NCBI GenBank assembly: GCA_035690495.1
Contig: DASSKK010000024.1
Span: forward strand, 1 to 21,806
From: DASSKK01 sp035690495
GTDB lineage: Bacteria > Actinomycetota > Actinomycetes > Propionibacteriales > Nocardioidaceae
Length of the DNA: 21,806 bases
Direction of reading: 5' to 3'
Every line of letters begins with the position of its first letter. Position 1 is the first letter of the stretch. The position numbers and the translations under genes were made by a program. Positions 7,975 through 16,285 of the stretch are shown piece by piece. The notes beneath the pieces were generated by a model. The model was not told the origin of the DNA and searched no databases. It worked only from the letters and a program-made list of their open reading frames with translations.

Positions 7975-8820
7975 ATGGTCGGCTTCTGGGTCCTGGCCCC
8001 GATCATGGTGGCCGCCGCGCTGGGCATCCTGTTCTCCCGCAAGGCCGTCCATGCGGCCCTCCTGCTCGCCGTGGTGATGATCGGCCTTGCCATCCTGTAC
8101 GAGGTGCAGGACGCGCCGTTCCTGTTCGCCGTGCAGATCATCGTCTACACGGGCGCGATCCTGATGCTGTTCCTGTTCGTGCTGATGCTCGTCGGTGTCG
8201 ATGCCTCCGACTCGTTGGTGGAGACCATCAAGGGGCAGCGCCTGCTCGCGATCGTGATCGGCATCGCCTTCGGCGCCCTGCTGATCTTCGGCATCGCACA
8301 GGTCTCGGTCGGTGTGGTCACCGGGCTGCAGGCGGCCAACCAGCAAGGCAACGTGCAGGGCCTGGCGGCGCTGCTGTTCTCCAGGTACGTCTTCGCGTTC
8401 GAGGCCACCAGCGCCCTGCTCATCACGGCCGCGATCGGCGCGATGGTGCTGGCCCACCGGGAGCGGTTGGTGCCCAAACAGACCCAGGCGATCCTGGCCG
8501 CGCGGCGGATGCAGGACTACGCAACCTCCGGGAAGCACCCCGGCCCGTTGCCGCCACCGGGCGTTCTCGCGCGGCACAACGCCGTCGACACGCCGGCGCT
8601 GCTGCCGGACGGCTCGCCGTCTGAGCTGTCGGTGTCCCGGATCCTGGCGGCCCACGGGAGCCTGCGCGCCTCGAAGGCACAAGACGTGAAGGCGTTCGCC
8701 GGTGCCGTAGGCGACGGCACCTCCAACGAGCCGGTCACCGGTGCGGGCCCCCGCGGCCCCATCGACGGCGACCCGTCGCAGATCCGTGAAGAACGCGTCG
8801 AGGAGGAGGGCGAGAAGTGA
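7975..8820 (+). CDS. nuoJ: NADH-quinone oxidoreductase subunit J (NuoJ)
   Basis: Small membrane-arm subunit linking the quinone site to the proton-pumping subunits. The ATG at 7975 lies three bases after the nuoI stop, with GAGGG at about 7963-7967 upstream. Five hydrophobic helices fit into residues 1-165. The third helix contains VQIIVYTGAILMLFLF, the family's most conserved segment, with the Tyr-Thr-Gly pi-bulge region. The protein has 281 residues, far beyond the roughly 165-200 needed for the membrane part. Residues from about 165 to 281 form a polar, Pro/Gly-rich tail ending in acidic repeats (ERVEEEGEK). The tail's last codons also carry the Shine-Dalgarno sequence for nuoK. Confidence 0.96.
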   Translation: MVGFWVLAPIMVAAALGILFSRKAVHAALLLAVVMIGLAILYEVQDAPFLFAVQIIVYTGAILMLFLFVLMLVGVDASDSLVETIKGQRLLAIVIGIAFGALLIFGIAQVSVGVVTGLQAANQQGNVQGLAALLFSRYVFAFEATSALLITAAIGAMVLAHRERLVPKQTQAILAARRMQDYATSGKHPGPLPPPGVLARHNAVDTPALLPDGSPSELSVSRILAAHGSLRASKAQDVKAFAGAVGDGTSNEPVTGAGPRGPIDGDPSQIREERVEEEGEK

Positions 8821-9116
8821 GTGCCACCCCGTTCGTGGTCCTGTCCGCGATCCTGTTCACGATCGGCGTCATCGGCGTGCTGACGCGACGCAACGCGATC
8901 GTGGTGTTCATGAACATCGAGCTGATGCTGAACGCCTCGAACCTCGCGCTGGTCACCTTCGCCCGCGTGCACGGCAACCTCGACGGGCAGGTGGCGGCGT
9001 TCTTCGTGATGGTCGTCGCCGCCGCCGAGGTCGTGGTCGGACTTGCCATCATCATGACGATCTTCCGCTCGCGCCGGTCGGCCTCGGTCGACGACGCGAG
9101 TCTGCTGAAGTACTAA
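8817..9116 (+). CDS. nuoK: NADH-quinone oxidoreductase subunit K (NuoK)
   Basis: Three-helix membrane subunit related to the MrpC antiporter component and part of the proton path. The GTG at 8817 overlaps the nuoJ stop (GTGA), and the purine-rich AGGAGGAGGG at 8801-8810 is a strong ribosome site at good spacing. The protein has 99 residues, the standard length. Both conserved membrane glutamates are present: E35 in FMNIELMLNA and E71 in AAAEVVVGLAI. The stop TAA starts the AAGGAG ribosome site used by nuoL. Confidence 0.97.
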   Translation: MSATPFVVLSAILFTIGVIGVLTRRNAIVVFMNIELMLNASNLALVTFARVHGNLDGQVAAFFVMVVAAAEVVVGLAIIMTIFRSRRSASVDDASLLKY

Positions 9117-9127
9117 GGAGCCTTGCG

Positions 9128-11071
9128 TTGACAGCATTACTCCAGGCACCCACCGCCGTGGCCGCCCCGGTGGTGAACCCCGTCGCCGCCAGTGGGGTGT
9201 TCTCCGTGCTGTGGGTGATCATCGCGCTGCCGGTGTTCGGCGCGCTGGTCCTGCTGGTGCTCGGCGGGCGGCGCACCGAGCGCTGGGCGCACTGGTTCGG
9301 CGTGGGGACGGTGGCGGTCTCCTTCGTGCTGAGCGTGATCTGCTTCGTGGCCTTGCTCGGACGTGACACCGGCGACCGCTCGATCAGCCAGCACCTCTAC
9401 ACCTGGGTGCACGCCGGCAGCTTCCACGTCGAGGCCGGGCTGCTGTTCGACCCGCTGTCGGCGTTGTTCCTGCTGCTGATCACCGGGGTCGGCGGGCTCA
9501 TCCACCTCTACTCGGTGGGCTATATGGAGCACGACGACCGGCGTCCGAGGTTCTTCGCCTACCTGAACCTCTTCGTCGCCTCGATGCTCACCTTGGTGCT
9601 GGCGAACAACTACCTCGGGGTCTTCCTCGGCTGGGAGGGCGTCGGCCTGGCGTCGTACCTGCTGATCGGCTTCTGGCAGCACAGGACGACGGCCGCGGTG
9701 GCGGCCAAGAAGGCGTTCGTGGTCAACCGGGTCGGCGACATCGGCATGGCCCTGGGCACCATGATGACGTTCGCGGTGTTCGGCACCACCTCCTTCGCCG
9801 GCATCTCCGCGGTGGCCGGCAAGGCGTCCTCGACGCAGTTGACCATCCTCGGGCTGCTGTTCCTGCTCGCCGCCTGCGGGAAGTCGGCCCAGGTCCCGCT
9901 CCAGTCGTGGCTGCTGGACGCGATGGAAGGTCCTACGCCGGTGTCCGCCCTGATCCACGCCGCCACCATGGTGACCGCCGGTGTCTACCTGGTCGTGCGG
10001 TCGAACTTCATCTACGACCACACGGTGGCCGCGCAGACCGCCGTCGTCGTGGTCGGCGCCGTGACGCTGCTGTGGGGCGCGATCATCGGATGCGCCAAGG
10101 ACGACATCAAGAAGGCGCTCGCCGGCTCCACGATGAGCCAGATCGGCTACATGATGCTCGCGGCCGGACTCGGGGTCGCCGGCTACGCGTTCGCGATCTT
10201 CCACCTGCTGATGCACGGCTTCTTCAAGGCGAACATGTTCCTCGGGGCCGGCTCGGTGATGCACGCGATGGACGACGACGTCGACATGCGCCACTACGGT
10301 GCGCTCGGCAAGGCCGTGCCGGTCACCTTCCTGACGTTCGCGATGGGCTACCTGGCCATCATCGGCTTCCCCGGCTTCTCGGGCTTCTGGTCGAAGGACC
10401 CGATCATCGAGGCCGCGTTCGGCAACAACGTCGTGGCGGGCCTCGCGGCGCTGATCGGCGCCGGGGTGACCGCCTTCTACATGACCCGCGTGATGCTGAT
10501 GACCTTCTTCGGCAAGAAGCGGTGGGCCGAGGGTGTCCACCCGCACGAGTCGCCCAAGGTGATGACGATCCCGCTGATGGTGCTGGGTGCGCTGTCCGCG
10601 GTCGGCGGTGTGCTGATCGCCGGCGGCTGGATCATCGACTTCCTCACCCCCGTCGTCGGGCCGATCTCCGAGCACGAGCTGGGCGGCGTGCCGAAGATCT
10701 GGCTGTCGGTCATCATCGTGGTGGTGATGCTCGCCGGAATCGCGATCGCGTGGTTCACCGTCGGCCGCGCCGACGTGCCGCGCACCGCCCCGGCGAAGGT
10801 GTCGGTGTTCACCAAGGCCGCCCGCGCCGATCTCTACGGGGACGCGATCAACGAGGAGCTGCTGATGCGGCCGGGGGACCGCTTCGTGCGGGGTCTGCTC
10901 ACGTTCGACGACGCAGGGGTCGACGGGTTCGTGGACGGCAGCGTGGCTGCCCTCGGCGGGCTGTCCGGCAGGGTGCGACGCTGGCAGAGCGGCTTCGTGC
11001 GTTCCTACGCGCTCTCCCTGCTGGGCGGTGCGGTGATCGTGGTCATCGCGATGCTGGCGGTGAACCTGTGA
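9128..11071 (+). CDS. nuoL: NADH-quinone oxidoreductase subunit L (NuoL), TTG start
   Basis: Largest antiporter-like membrane subunit, at the distal end of the membrane arm. The TTG at 9128 was chosen because AAGGAG at 9115-9120 lies 7 bases upstream and the encoded N-terminus (TALLQAPTAV) precedes the first helix; no in-frame ATG or GTG has such a site. The protein has 647 residues with about 14-16 hydrophobic segments. Proton-pathway residues are present: E170 in FLGWEGVG, K252 in GKSAQVPLQSWL and K423 in FWSKDP. The family block HAATMVTAGVYL follows K252. The C-terminal part includes a polar stretch and a final hydrophobic helix, consistent with the lateral helix and its anchor. The stop overlaps the nuoM start. 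Confidence 0.96.
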   Translation: MTALLQAPTAVAAPVVNPVAASGVFSVLWVIIALPVFGALVLLVLGGRRTERWAHWFGVGTVAVSFVLSVICFVALLGRDTGDRSISQHLYTWVHAGSFHVEAGLLFDPLSALFLLLITGVGGLIHLYSVGYMEHDDRRPRFFAYLNLFVASMLTLVLANNYLGVFLGWEGVGLASYLLIGFWQHRTTAAVAAKKAFVVNRVGDIGMALGTMMTFAVFGTTSFAGISAVAGKASSTQLTILGLLFLLAACGKSAQVPLQSWLLDAMEGPTPVSALIHAATMVTAGVYLVVRSNFIYDHTVAAQTAVVVVGAVTLLWGAIIGCAKDDIKKALAGSTMSQIGYMMLAAGLGVAGYAFAIFHLLMHGFFKANMFLGAGSVMHAMDDDVDMRHYGALGKAVPVTFLTFAMGYLAIIGFPGFSGFWSKDPIIEAAFGNNVVAGLAALIGAGVTAFYMTRVMLMTFFGKKRWAEGVHPHESPKVMTIPLMVLGALSAVGGVLIAGGWIIDFLTPVVGPISEHELGGVPKIWLSVIIVVVMLAGIAIAWFTVGRADVPRTAPAKVSVFTKAARADLYGDAINEELLMRPGDRFVRGLLTFDDAGVDGFVDGSVAALGGLSGRVRRWQSGFVRSYALSLLGGAVIVVIAMLAVNL

Positions 11072-12642
11072 TGAGCTTCCCCTGGCTGTCCGCCTGCATC
11101 GTGGTTCCGGTGGTCGGGTCCGCCGTGGTGGCGTTGCTGCCCAAGCGCGACGGGTCGCCGTTGCCCAAGCAGGTCGCGCTCGGGTTCTCCCTGCTGACGT
11201 TGGCGATCGCCTCGCTGATCGCGGTCGACTACGACGGTGCCGGGCCGCGCTTCCAGCTCCAGGAGCAGGCCGACTGGATCCGGGCGTTCGGTGCCCACTG
11301 GGCGCTCGGCGTCGACGGCATCGGCGTCACGCTGCTGCTGCTCACCGCGATCCTCACCCCGGTGGTGATCATCGCCTCCTGGAACGACGCCGAGCCGGGT
11401 TCCCGGCACCAGCCGCGCTGGAGCGTGAACGCGTTCTTCGCCTGGATGCTGGGACTCGAGGCGCTCGCGATCGGCGTCTTCGAAGCCACGGACGTGTTCT
11501 TGTTCTACGTGCTCTTCGAGGCGACCCTGATCCCGATCTACTTCCTGATCGGCGGATACGGCGGGGTCAACCGCTCCTACGCGGCGGCCAAGTTCCTGCT
11601 CTACAACCTGTTCGGGGGCCTGCTGATGCTGGCCGCCGTGATCGGGCTGTACGTCGTCTCCTCGCAGCAGCTGGGCTCCTCGTCGTACCTGTTCTCGGAC
11701 TTGTCCCAGCTGCATCTGGACCCCACCACGGAGCGCTGGCTGTTCGTGGGCTTCTTCATCGCGTTCGCGATCAAGGCGCCGCTGTTCCCCGTGCACACCT
11801 GGCTGCCGGACGCGGCGGAAGGATCCGGTCCCGGCACCGCGGTGCTGATGGTGGCGGTGCTGGACAAGATCGGCGCGTTCGGGATGCTCCGGTTCTGCCT
11901 GGGGCTGTTCCCGGGCGCCTCCCAGTGGGCAACCCCGGTCGTGCTCGTCCTCGCGGTGATCAGCATCCTGTACGGAGCCATGGCCGCGATCGCGTCGAAG
12001 CACATCTTCCGGCTGATCGCCTACACCTCGGTCTCGCACTTCGGGCTGATCATCCTGGGCATCTTCGTGCTCAACACCTACGGCGGAACCGGCTCCACGT
12101 TGTACATGTTCAACCACGGACTCTCGACCGCAGCGCTGTTCCTGGTCACCGGGTTCCTGATCACGCGTCGCGGCTCGGCGATGATCCCCGACTTCGGCGG
12201 AGTGGAGAAGCGCGCACCGATCCTGGCCGGGATCTTCCTGGTGGCCGGTCTGTCGACGCTGTCGCTGCCGGGACTCTCGCCGTTCGTCTCCGAGTTCCTG
12301 GTGCTGCTCGGGGCGTTCGTGAACAACTGGTGGTACGCCGTGTTCGCGGTGATCGCGATCGTGCTCTCCGCGATGTACATCCTGTGGATGTACCAGCGGA
12401 CGATGACCGGGCCGATCCGGCCCGAGGTGGCCACGATGACCGACCTCAACGTCCGTGAGATCGTCGCGCTCGCGCCTGTGGTGGCACTGCTGGTCTTCTT
12501 CGGCTTCTTCCCGAAGCCGCTGACCAGCATCATCAACCCGTCGGTCTCCGCGACCCTGCAGCACGTCGGCGTGCACGACCCGACTCCCCCCGTGCCCGCC
12601 CCGTCCGCCGTCACCGGCGCAGAACAGGAGGCCCACCAGTGA
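11071..12642 (+). CDS. nuoM: NADH-quinone oxidoreductase subunit M (NuoM)
   Basis: Second antiporter-like proton-pumping subunit. The ATG at 11071 overlaps the nuoL stop (TGATG); a GTG one codon earlier is possible. The protein has 523 residues and about 14 hydrophobic segments. The conserved glutamate is E150 in YVLFEATLIPIYFLI and the conserved lysine is K235 in AIKAPLFPVHTWLPDA. The usual HTEAP run after LPDA is replaced by AEGSGPGTAVL, a variant that also occurs in other actinobacterial NuoM proteins as far as I recall. The end is a Pro/Ala-rich polar tail, within which AGGAGG serves nuoN. Confidence 0.97.
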   Translation: MSFPWLSACIVVPVVGSAVVALLPKRDGSPLPKQVALGFSLLTLAIASLIAVDYDGAGPRFQLQEQADWIRAFGAHWALGVDGIGVTLLLLTAILTPVVIIASWNDAEPGSRHQPRWSVNAFFAWMLGLEALAIGVFEATDVFLFYVLFEATLIPIYFLIGGYGGVNRSYAAAKFLLYNLFGGLLMLAAVIGLYVVSSQQLGSSSYLFSDLSQLHLDPTTERWLFVGFFIAFAIKAPLFPVHTWLPDAAEGSGPGTAVLMVAVLDKIGAFGMLRFCLGLFPGASQWATPVVLVLAVISILYGAMAAIASKHIFRLIAYTSVSHFGLIILGIFVLNTYGGTGSTLYMFNHGLSTAALFLVTGFLITRRGSAMIPDFGGVEKRAPILAGIFLVAGLSTLSLPGLSPFVSEFLVLLGAFVNNWWYAVFAVIAIVLSAMYILWMYQRTMTGPIRPEVATMTDLNVREIVALAPVVALLVFFGFFPKPLTSIINPSVSATLQHVGVHDPTPPVPAPSAVTGAEQEAHQ

Positions 12643-14228
12643 CCTTCCACGTGCCCAGCATCGAGTACAGCATCTTGTGGCCGATGCTCATCGTGTTCGG
12701 CGTGGCCACCATCGGCGTCCTCGTCGAGGCGTTCGTCGCACGCAAGCTGCGCTACCTGGTGCAGTCCGGTCTCGCTGCCCTGGGTCTGCTCGGCGCCCTG
12801 GCCGCCACGATCGTGGAGGCCACCAACGCGCCCCAGCGCGGCCACAACCCCGCTCACGGCTGGATCGCCGTCGAGGGGGCGATCGCGATCGACGGGCCGA
12901 CCCTGTTCCTGTGGGGGATCATCCTGGTCTTCGGTCTGGGCAGCGTGGCGCTCTTCGCGGAGCGCCAGCTGGAAGGCGGAGTGACGTCGTTCGCGGGCCA
13001 GGCGGCCGCCCTGCCCGGAACACAGGCGGAGCGGGAGGCATCCACCCGGGGCCTGGAGCACACCGAGGTCTTCCCACTGATGATGTTCGCGGTCGGCGGG
13101 ATGCTGCTGCTTCCCGCGTCCAACGACCTGATCACGATGTTCGTGGGGCTCGAGGTGCTGTCGCTGCCGCTGTACCTGTTGTGCGGGCTTGCACGCCACC
13201 GTCGGCTGCTGTCCCAGGAGTCCGCCCTGAAGTACTTCATGCTCGGCGCGTTCAGCTCCGGCTTCTTCCTCTACGGCATCGCGCTCACCTACGGCTTCGC
13301 CGGGTCGATGCACCTGGCCGACATCAGCGAGGCGATCAGCGGACGGATCGGCTCGCAGGGCCTGCTGCTGGGCGGCATCGCCCTGCTCGGCGTGGGGCTG
13401 ATGTTCAAGGTCGGCGCGGCTCCGTTCCACTCCTGGATCCCCGACGTCTACCAAGGGGCTCCCACCGCGGTGACCGCGTTCATGTCGGCAGGCACCAAGA
13501 TCGCGGCGTTCGGAGCGATGCTGCGCCTGTTCTACGTCGCGTTCGGCGCGGCTCGGTGGGACTGGACCCCGATGATGTCGATCATCGCGGTGATCACCAT
13601 GCTCGTCGGCGCCTTCCTGGCGTTGATGCAGACCGACATCAAGCGGCTGCTCGCCTACTCGTCGATCTCGCACGCCGGCTTCGTGCTGGTGGGCCTGGTC
13701 GGGGCGCATGTGATCACCACTGTCGGCAGCACCCAGCTGGGCTCGGTGCAGGCGGTGCTGTTCTACCTCGCCGCCTACGGGTTCACGATCATGGGTGCCT
13801 TTGCGCTGGTCACCCTGGTCCGCGACTCCGGCGGGGAGGCCGGTCACCTCTCCCGGTGGTCCGGGCTGGGCAAGCAGTCGCCGGTGGTGGCCGGTGTGAT
13901 GGCGTTCTTCCTGCTCGCGATGGCGGGGATCCCGCTCACCAGCGGCTTCACCAGCAAGTGGGCGGTGTTCACCTCCGCGCTGTCGAGCGGCTACTGGGGT
14001 CTGGTGGTGATCGGCGTGGTCCTGAGCCTGGTCGCGGCGTTCTTCTACTTCCGGGTCATCGTGCTGATGTTCTTCTCCGAGCCGGTGGGCGAGGGGGCGA
14101 CGGTGGCGACGCCGAGCATGCTGACCACCATCGTGATCGCCGTGGGCTTCGCCGCCACGCTGGTCCTGGGGGTGTTCCCCGGGCCGGTCCTCGACCTGGC
14201 GGCGTCCGCAGGGCAGTTCATCCGCTGA
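12639..14228 (+). CDS. nuoN: NADH-quinone oxidoreductase subunit N (NuoN)
   Basis: Third antiporter-like subunit, next to NuoK in the membrane arm. The GTG at 12639 overlaps the nuoM stop (GTGA), with CAGGAGG at 12625-12631 seven bases upstream. The protein has 529 residues. Key residues are E172 in FVGLEVLSLPLYLL, K257 in MFKVGAAPFHSWIPD and K440 in FTSKWAVF. A polar loop of about 35 residues (about 110-145, rich in Gln, Glu and Gly) lies between helices and is longer than in E. coli NuoN. It closes the complex I gene set; the next gene starts only nine bases later. Confidence 0.97.
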   Translation: MTFHVPSIEYSILWPMLIVFGVATIGVLVEAFVARKLRYLVQSGLAALGLLGALAATIVEATNAPQRGHNPAHGWIAVEGAIAIDGPTLFLWGIILVFGLGSVALFAERQLEGGVTSFAGQAAALPGTQAEREASTRGLEHTEVFPLMMFAVGGMLLLPASNDLITMFVGLEVLSLPLYLLCGLARHRRLLSQESALKYFMLGAFSSGFFLYGIALTYGFAGSMHLADISEAISGRIGSQGLLLGGIALLGVGLMFKVGAAPFHSWIPDVYQGAPTAVTAFMSAGTKIAAFGAMLRLFYVAFGAARWDWTPMMSIIAVITMLVGAFLALMQTDIKRLLAYSSISHAGFVLVGLVGAHVITTVGSTQLGSVQAVLFYLAAYGFTIMGAFALVTLVRDSGGEAGHLSRWSGLGKQSPVVAGVMAFFLLAMAGIPLTSGFTSKWAVFTSALSSGYWGLVVIGVVLSLVAAFFYFRVIVLMFFSEPVGEGATVATPSMLTTIVIAVGFAATLVLGVFPGPVLDLAASAGQFIR

Positions 14229-14237
14229 CCTACGGCC

Positions 14238-15275
14238 ATGACCACCTCTCCAGCCGCACCCGACGACTCGTTGGCTCTGCCGATCGGCGACCCGGCCCTC
14301 GCGGACCGCCTTCGAGCCGGCCTCCGGGACGTCGAGGCGAAGCTCGAGGAGTCCACCCTCAGCGAGGCCCCGTTCGTCACCCAGGCGGCGCGGCACCTGA
14401 TGACGGCCGGTGGCAAGCGGTTCCGCCCCTTGCTCGTGCTGCTCGCCGCCGAGACCGGCGACGCGGAGCACACCGACGTCGACGGTGTGGTGACGTCGGC
14501 CTGCGTGGTCGAGCTCACCCACCTGGGCTCGCTCTACCACGACGACGTCATGGACGAGGCCGCGTTGCGACGGGGCACCGACTCGGCGAACGCACGCTGG
14601 GACAACCACGTCGCGATCCTCACCGGGGACTTCCTGTTCGCGAAGTCCTCCGAGCTGACCGCCCGCCTCGGCGCGGACGCGGTGAGGATCCAGGCGCAGA
14701 CGTTCGCCGAGCTCGTCGAGGGGCAGATCCTCGAGACCCTGGGCCCCGGGCCGGAGGAGGACCCGCTGGACCACTACCTACGCGTGGTCGCCGGCAAGAC
14801 CGGTTCGCTGATCGCGACGTCCGCAAGGTATGGCGCGCGGTACTCCGGTGCCTCGCCGGAGGTCGAGGAGGCGTTGACGGCGTACGGCGCGGAGATCGGC
14901 ACCGCCTTCCAGCTCTCCGACGACATCCTCGACATCGCCAGCGAGTCCCACCAGTCCGGCAAGACGCCGGGCACCGACCTGCGCGAAGGCGTGCCGACCC
15001 TGCCCGTGCTGATCGCACTGCGCCAGTCCGGGCCGGGCTCCCGCGACGCGGCCGCCCGGAGGCTTCGCGAGCTGGTCGAGGCGGGGCTGGCCGACGACGC
15101 GCACCACGCCGAGGCCCTGGAACTGCTGCGCACCCATCCCGCGCTGGACGAGGCCCGCTCCTACGTGATGGACCGGGCCAGAAGGGCCCAGCGGCATCTC
15201 GAGGCGGTGCCGGCCGGCCCGGCGCGCGACGCCCTCGATGCGTTCGCCGAGCTGGTGGCCACCCGCTCACGTTGA
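14238..15275 (+). CDS. Long-chain trans-polyprenyl diphosphate synthase (menaquinone side chain)
   Basis: Class I trans-prenyltransferase that condenses isopentenyl diphosphate units. The ATG at 14238 has no clear Shine-Dalgarno, so it is probably coupled to nuoN termination. The protein has 345 residues. Catalytic motifs are complete: GGKRFRP (58-64), first aspartate-rich motif D102-D103-x2-D106 followed by RRG, AGKTGSL (185-191), and FQLSDDILD with D228, D229 and D232. Residues 4 and 5 before the first motif are Ser and Gly, small side chains expected in long-chain enzymes rather than farnesyl synthases. Position in the nuo transcript points to the menaquinone tail as product; the exact chain length cannot be read. 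Relatives are annotated hepT, grcC or ispB, so no symbol is given. Confidence 0.93.
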   Translation: MTTSPAAPDDSLALPIGDPALADRLRAGLRDVEAKLEESTLSEAPFVTQAARHLMTAGGKRFRPLLVLLAAETGDAEHTDVDGVVTSACVVELTHLGSLYHDDVMDEAALRRGTDSANARWDNHVAILTGDFLFAKSSELTARLGADAVRIQAQTFAELVEGQILETLGPGPEEDPLDHYLRVVAGKTGSLIATSARYGARYSGASPEVEEALTAYGAEIGTAFQLSDDILDIASESHQSGKTPGTDLREGVPTLPVLIALRQSGPGSRDAAARRLRELVEAGLADDAHHAEALELLRTHPALDEARSYVMDRARRAQRHLEAVPAGPARDALDAFAELVATRSR

Positions 15276-15294
15276 ACAGGTCCTGCGGTCCCGG

Positions 15295-16203
15295 TCAGGC
15301 GGCCACGGCTTGGGTGGTCAGCCGCAGCTGTCGGCGCCGGTGCGTGACCAGCTCGAAGGTGAACAGCGCGAGCGCGACCCAGATCACTGCGAACCCGGCC
15401 CACCGGGCGGCCGGCATCGGCTCGCCGAGCACGAACACGCCGATCAGGAACTGGATCGTCGGGGTGAGGTACTGCAGCAGCCCGATCGTGGTCAGCGGCA
15501 CCCGGGTCGCTGCCCCGCTGAAGCACAGCAGCGGCACCGCCGTCACGACTCCTGCCGTGGTCAGCAGCAGTGCGTGGCCGGCGCCGTGCGTGCCGAAGTT
15601 CGACGCCCCGGTCACGCCCAGCCACACGATGTAGGCGACTGCAACCGGTGAGAGCACGGTCGCCTCGACCGTCAGGCTCTCCACCGCGCCGACGTTCGCC
15701 TGCTTCTTGAGCAGGCCGTAGGTACCGAACGAGAACGCCAGGACCAGCGCCACCCAGGGCGGGTGGCCGTACTCGACGGTCAGGCCGATCACTGCGGCCG
15801 CCGCGAGCGCGAGCGCGATCCACTGGACCCGGCGCAGCCGCTCGCCGAGGATCAGCACGCCCATCAGCACGGTCACCAGCGGGTTGATGAAGTAGCCGAG
15901 CGAGGTCTCCACGACGTGGGCGTTGTTGACGCCCCAGATGTAGGTTCCCCAGTTCACGCCGATCACCACCGCGGCGATGCTGAGCAGGGTGCGCGTGCGG
16001 CTGTCGGCGAGCACCCGGCGGACCCGCGCGCCACGACGTACGACGAGGACGAGCACCGCCATCACGACCAGGGACCAGAAGATCCGGTGTGCCAGGATCT
16101 CGACCGCACCGGCCGGCTCGAGCAGCGGCCAGTAGAGCGGGAAGAGACCCCACATCGCGTAGGCAGCCACGCCCAGGAGAAGGCCGCGCCTGTTCTCTGC
16201 CAC
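15295..16203 (-). CDS. rarD: RarD-type EamA/DMT family membrane permease
   Basis: Putative transporter of the drug/metabolite superfamily; the substrate is unknown. The protein has 302 residues with about ten hydrophobic helices forming two EamA repeats. The N-terminal block AAYAMWGLFPLYW and the block NWGTYIWGVNNAHVVETSLGYFI, read in two parts, are typical of RarD proteins; LQYLTPTIQFL and FVLGEP mark the second repeat. The start is a GTG at 16203 without a Shine-Dalgarno, but a -10-like box ends six bases upstream, so the transcript is probably leaderless. It is convergent with the prenyl synthase (19 bases between stops, no convincing terminator) and lies downstream of korB on the same strand. 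A role in respiration is not implied. Confidence 0.92.
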   Translation of the reverse strand: MAENRRGLLLGVAAYAMWGLFPLYWPLLEPAGAVEILAHRIFWSLVVMAVLVLVVRRGARVRRVLADSRTRTLLSIAAVVIGVNWGTYIWGVNNAHVVETSLGYFINPLVTVLMGVLILGERLRRVQWIALALAAAAVIGLTVEYGHPPWVALVLAFSFGTYGLLKKQANVGAVESLTVEATVLSPVAVAYIVWLGVTGASNFGTHGAGHALLLTTAGVVTAVPLLCFSGAATRVPLTTIGLLQYLTPTIQFLIGVFVLGEPMPAARWAGFAVIWVALALFTFELVTHRRRQLRLTTQAVAA

Positions 16204-16209
16204 GAGAGA

Positions 16210-16238
16210 AGGCTAAGTCATCGGTAAGGTGTGTCCAA
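16210..16238 (-). promoter_or_regulatory. Candidate promoter of rarD giving a leaderless transcript
   Basis: Read on the minus strand, TTGGAC (16238-16233) and TAGCCT (16215-16210) are separated by 17 bases. TAGCCT fits the actinobacterial TANNNT -10 pattern, and six bases separate it from the GTG start of rarD. The absence of any Shine-Dalgarno upstream supports a leaderless start. The -35 match is only partial. Confidence 0.45.
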
Positions 16239-16285
16239 GCGGTTTGCCACTGTCTGAGACGCGGCCAGGTGCCCGTCAGCCGGCG

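Noticed and set aside
12078..14774. Very long minus-strand open frame (898 codons) opposite nuoM, nuoN and the prenyl synthase
   Set aside because: Its sequence is His/Arg/Gln/Glu-rich with no family similarity and crosses three clearly real genes; it is an artefact of high-GC third positions.
15276..15294. Bidirectional terminator between the prenyl synthase and rarD
   Set aside because: Only a four-base CCTG/CAGG stem can be drawn and there is no T-run; not convincing.
12677..15634. Plus-strand open frame of 985 codons overlapping nuoN, the prenyl synthase and the end of rarD
   Set aside because: Arg/Pro/Ala-rich out-of-phase shadow of real genes; it even runs into an oppositely transcribed gene.
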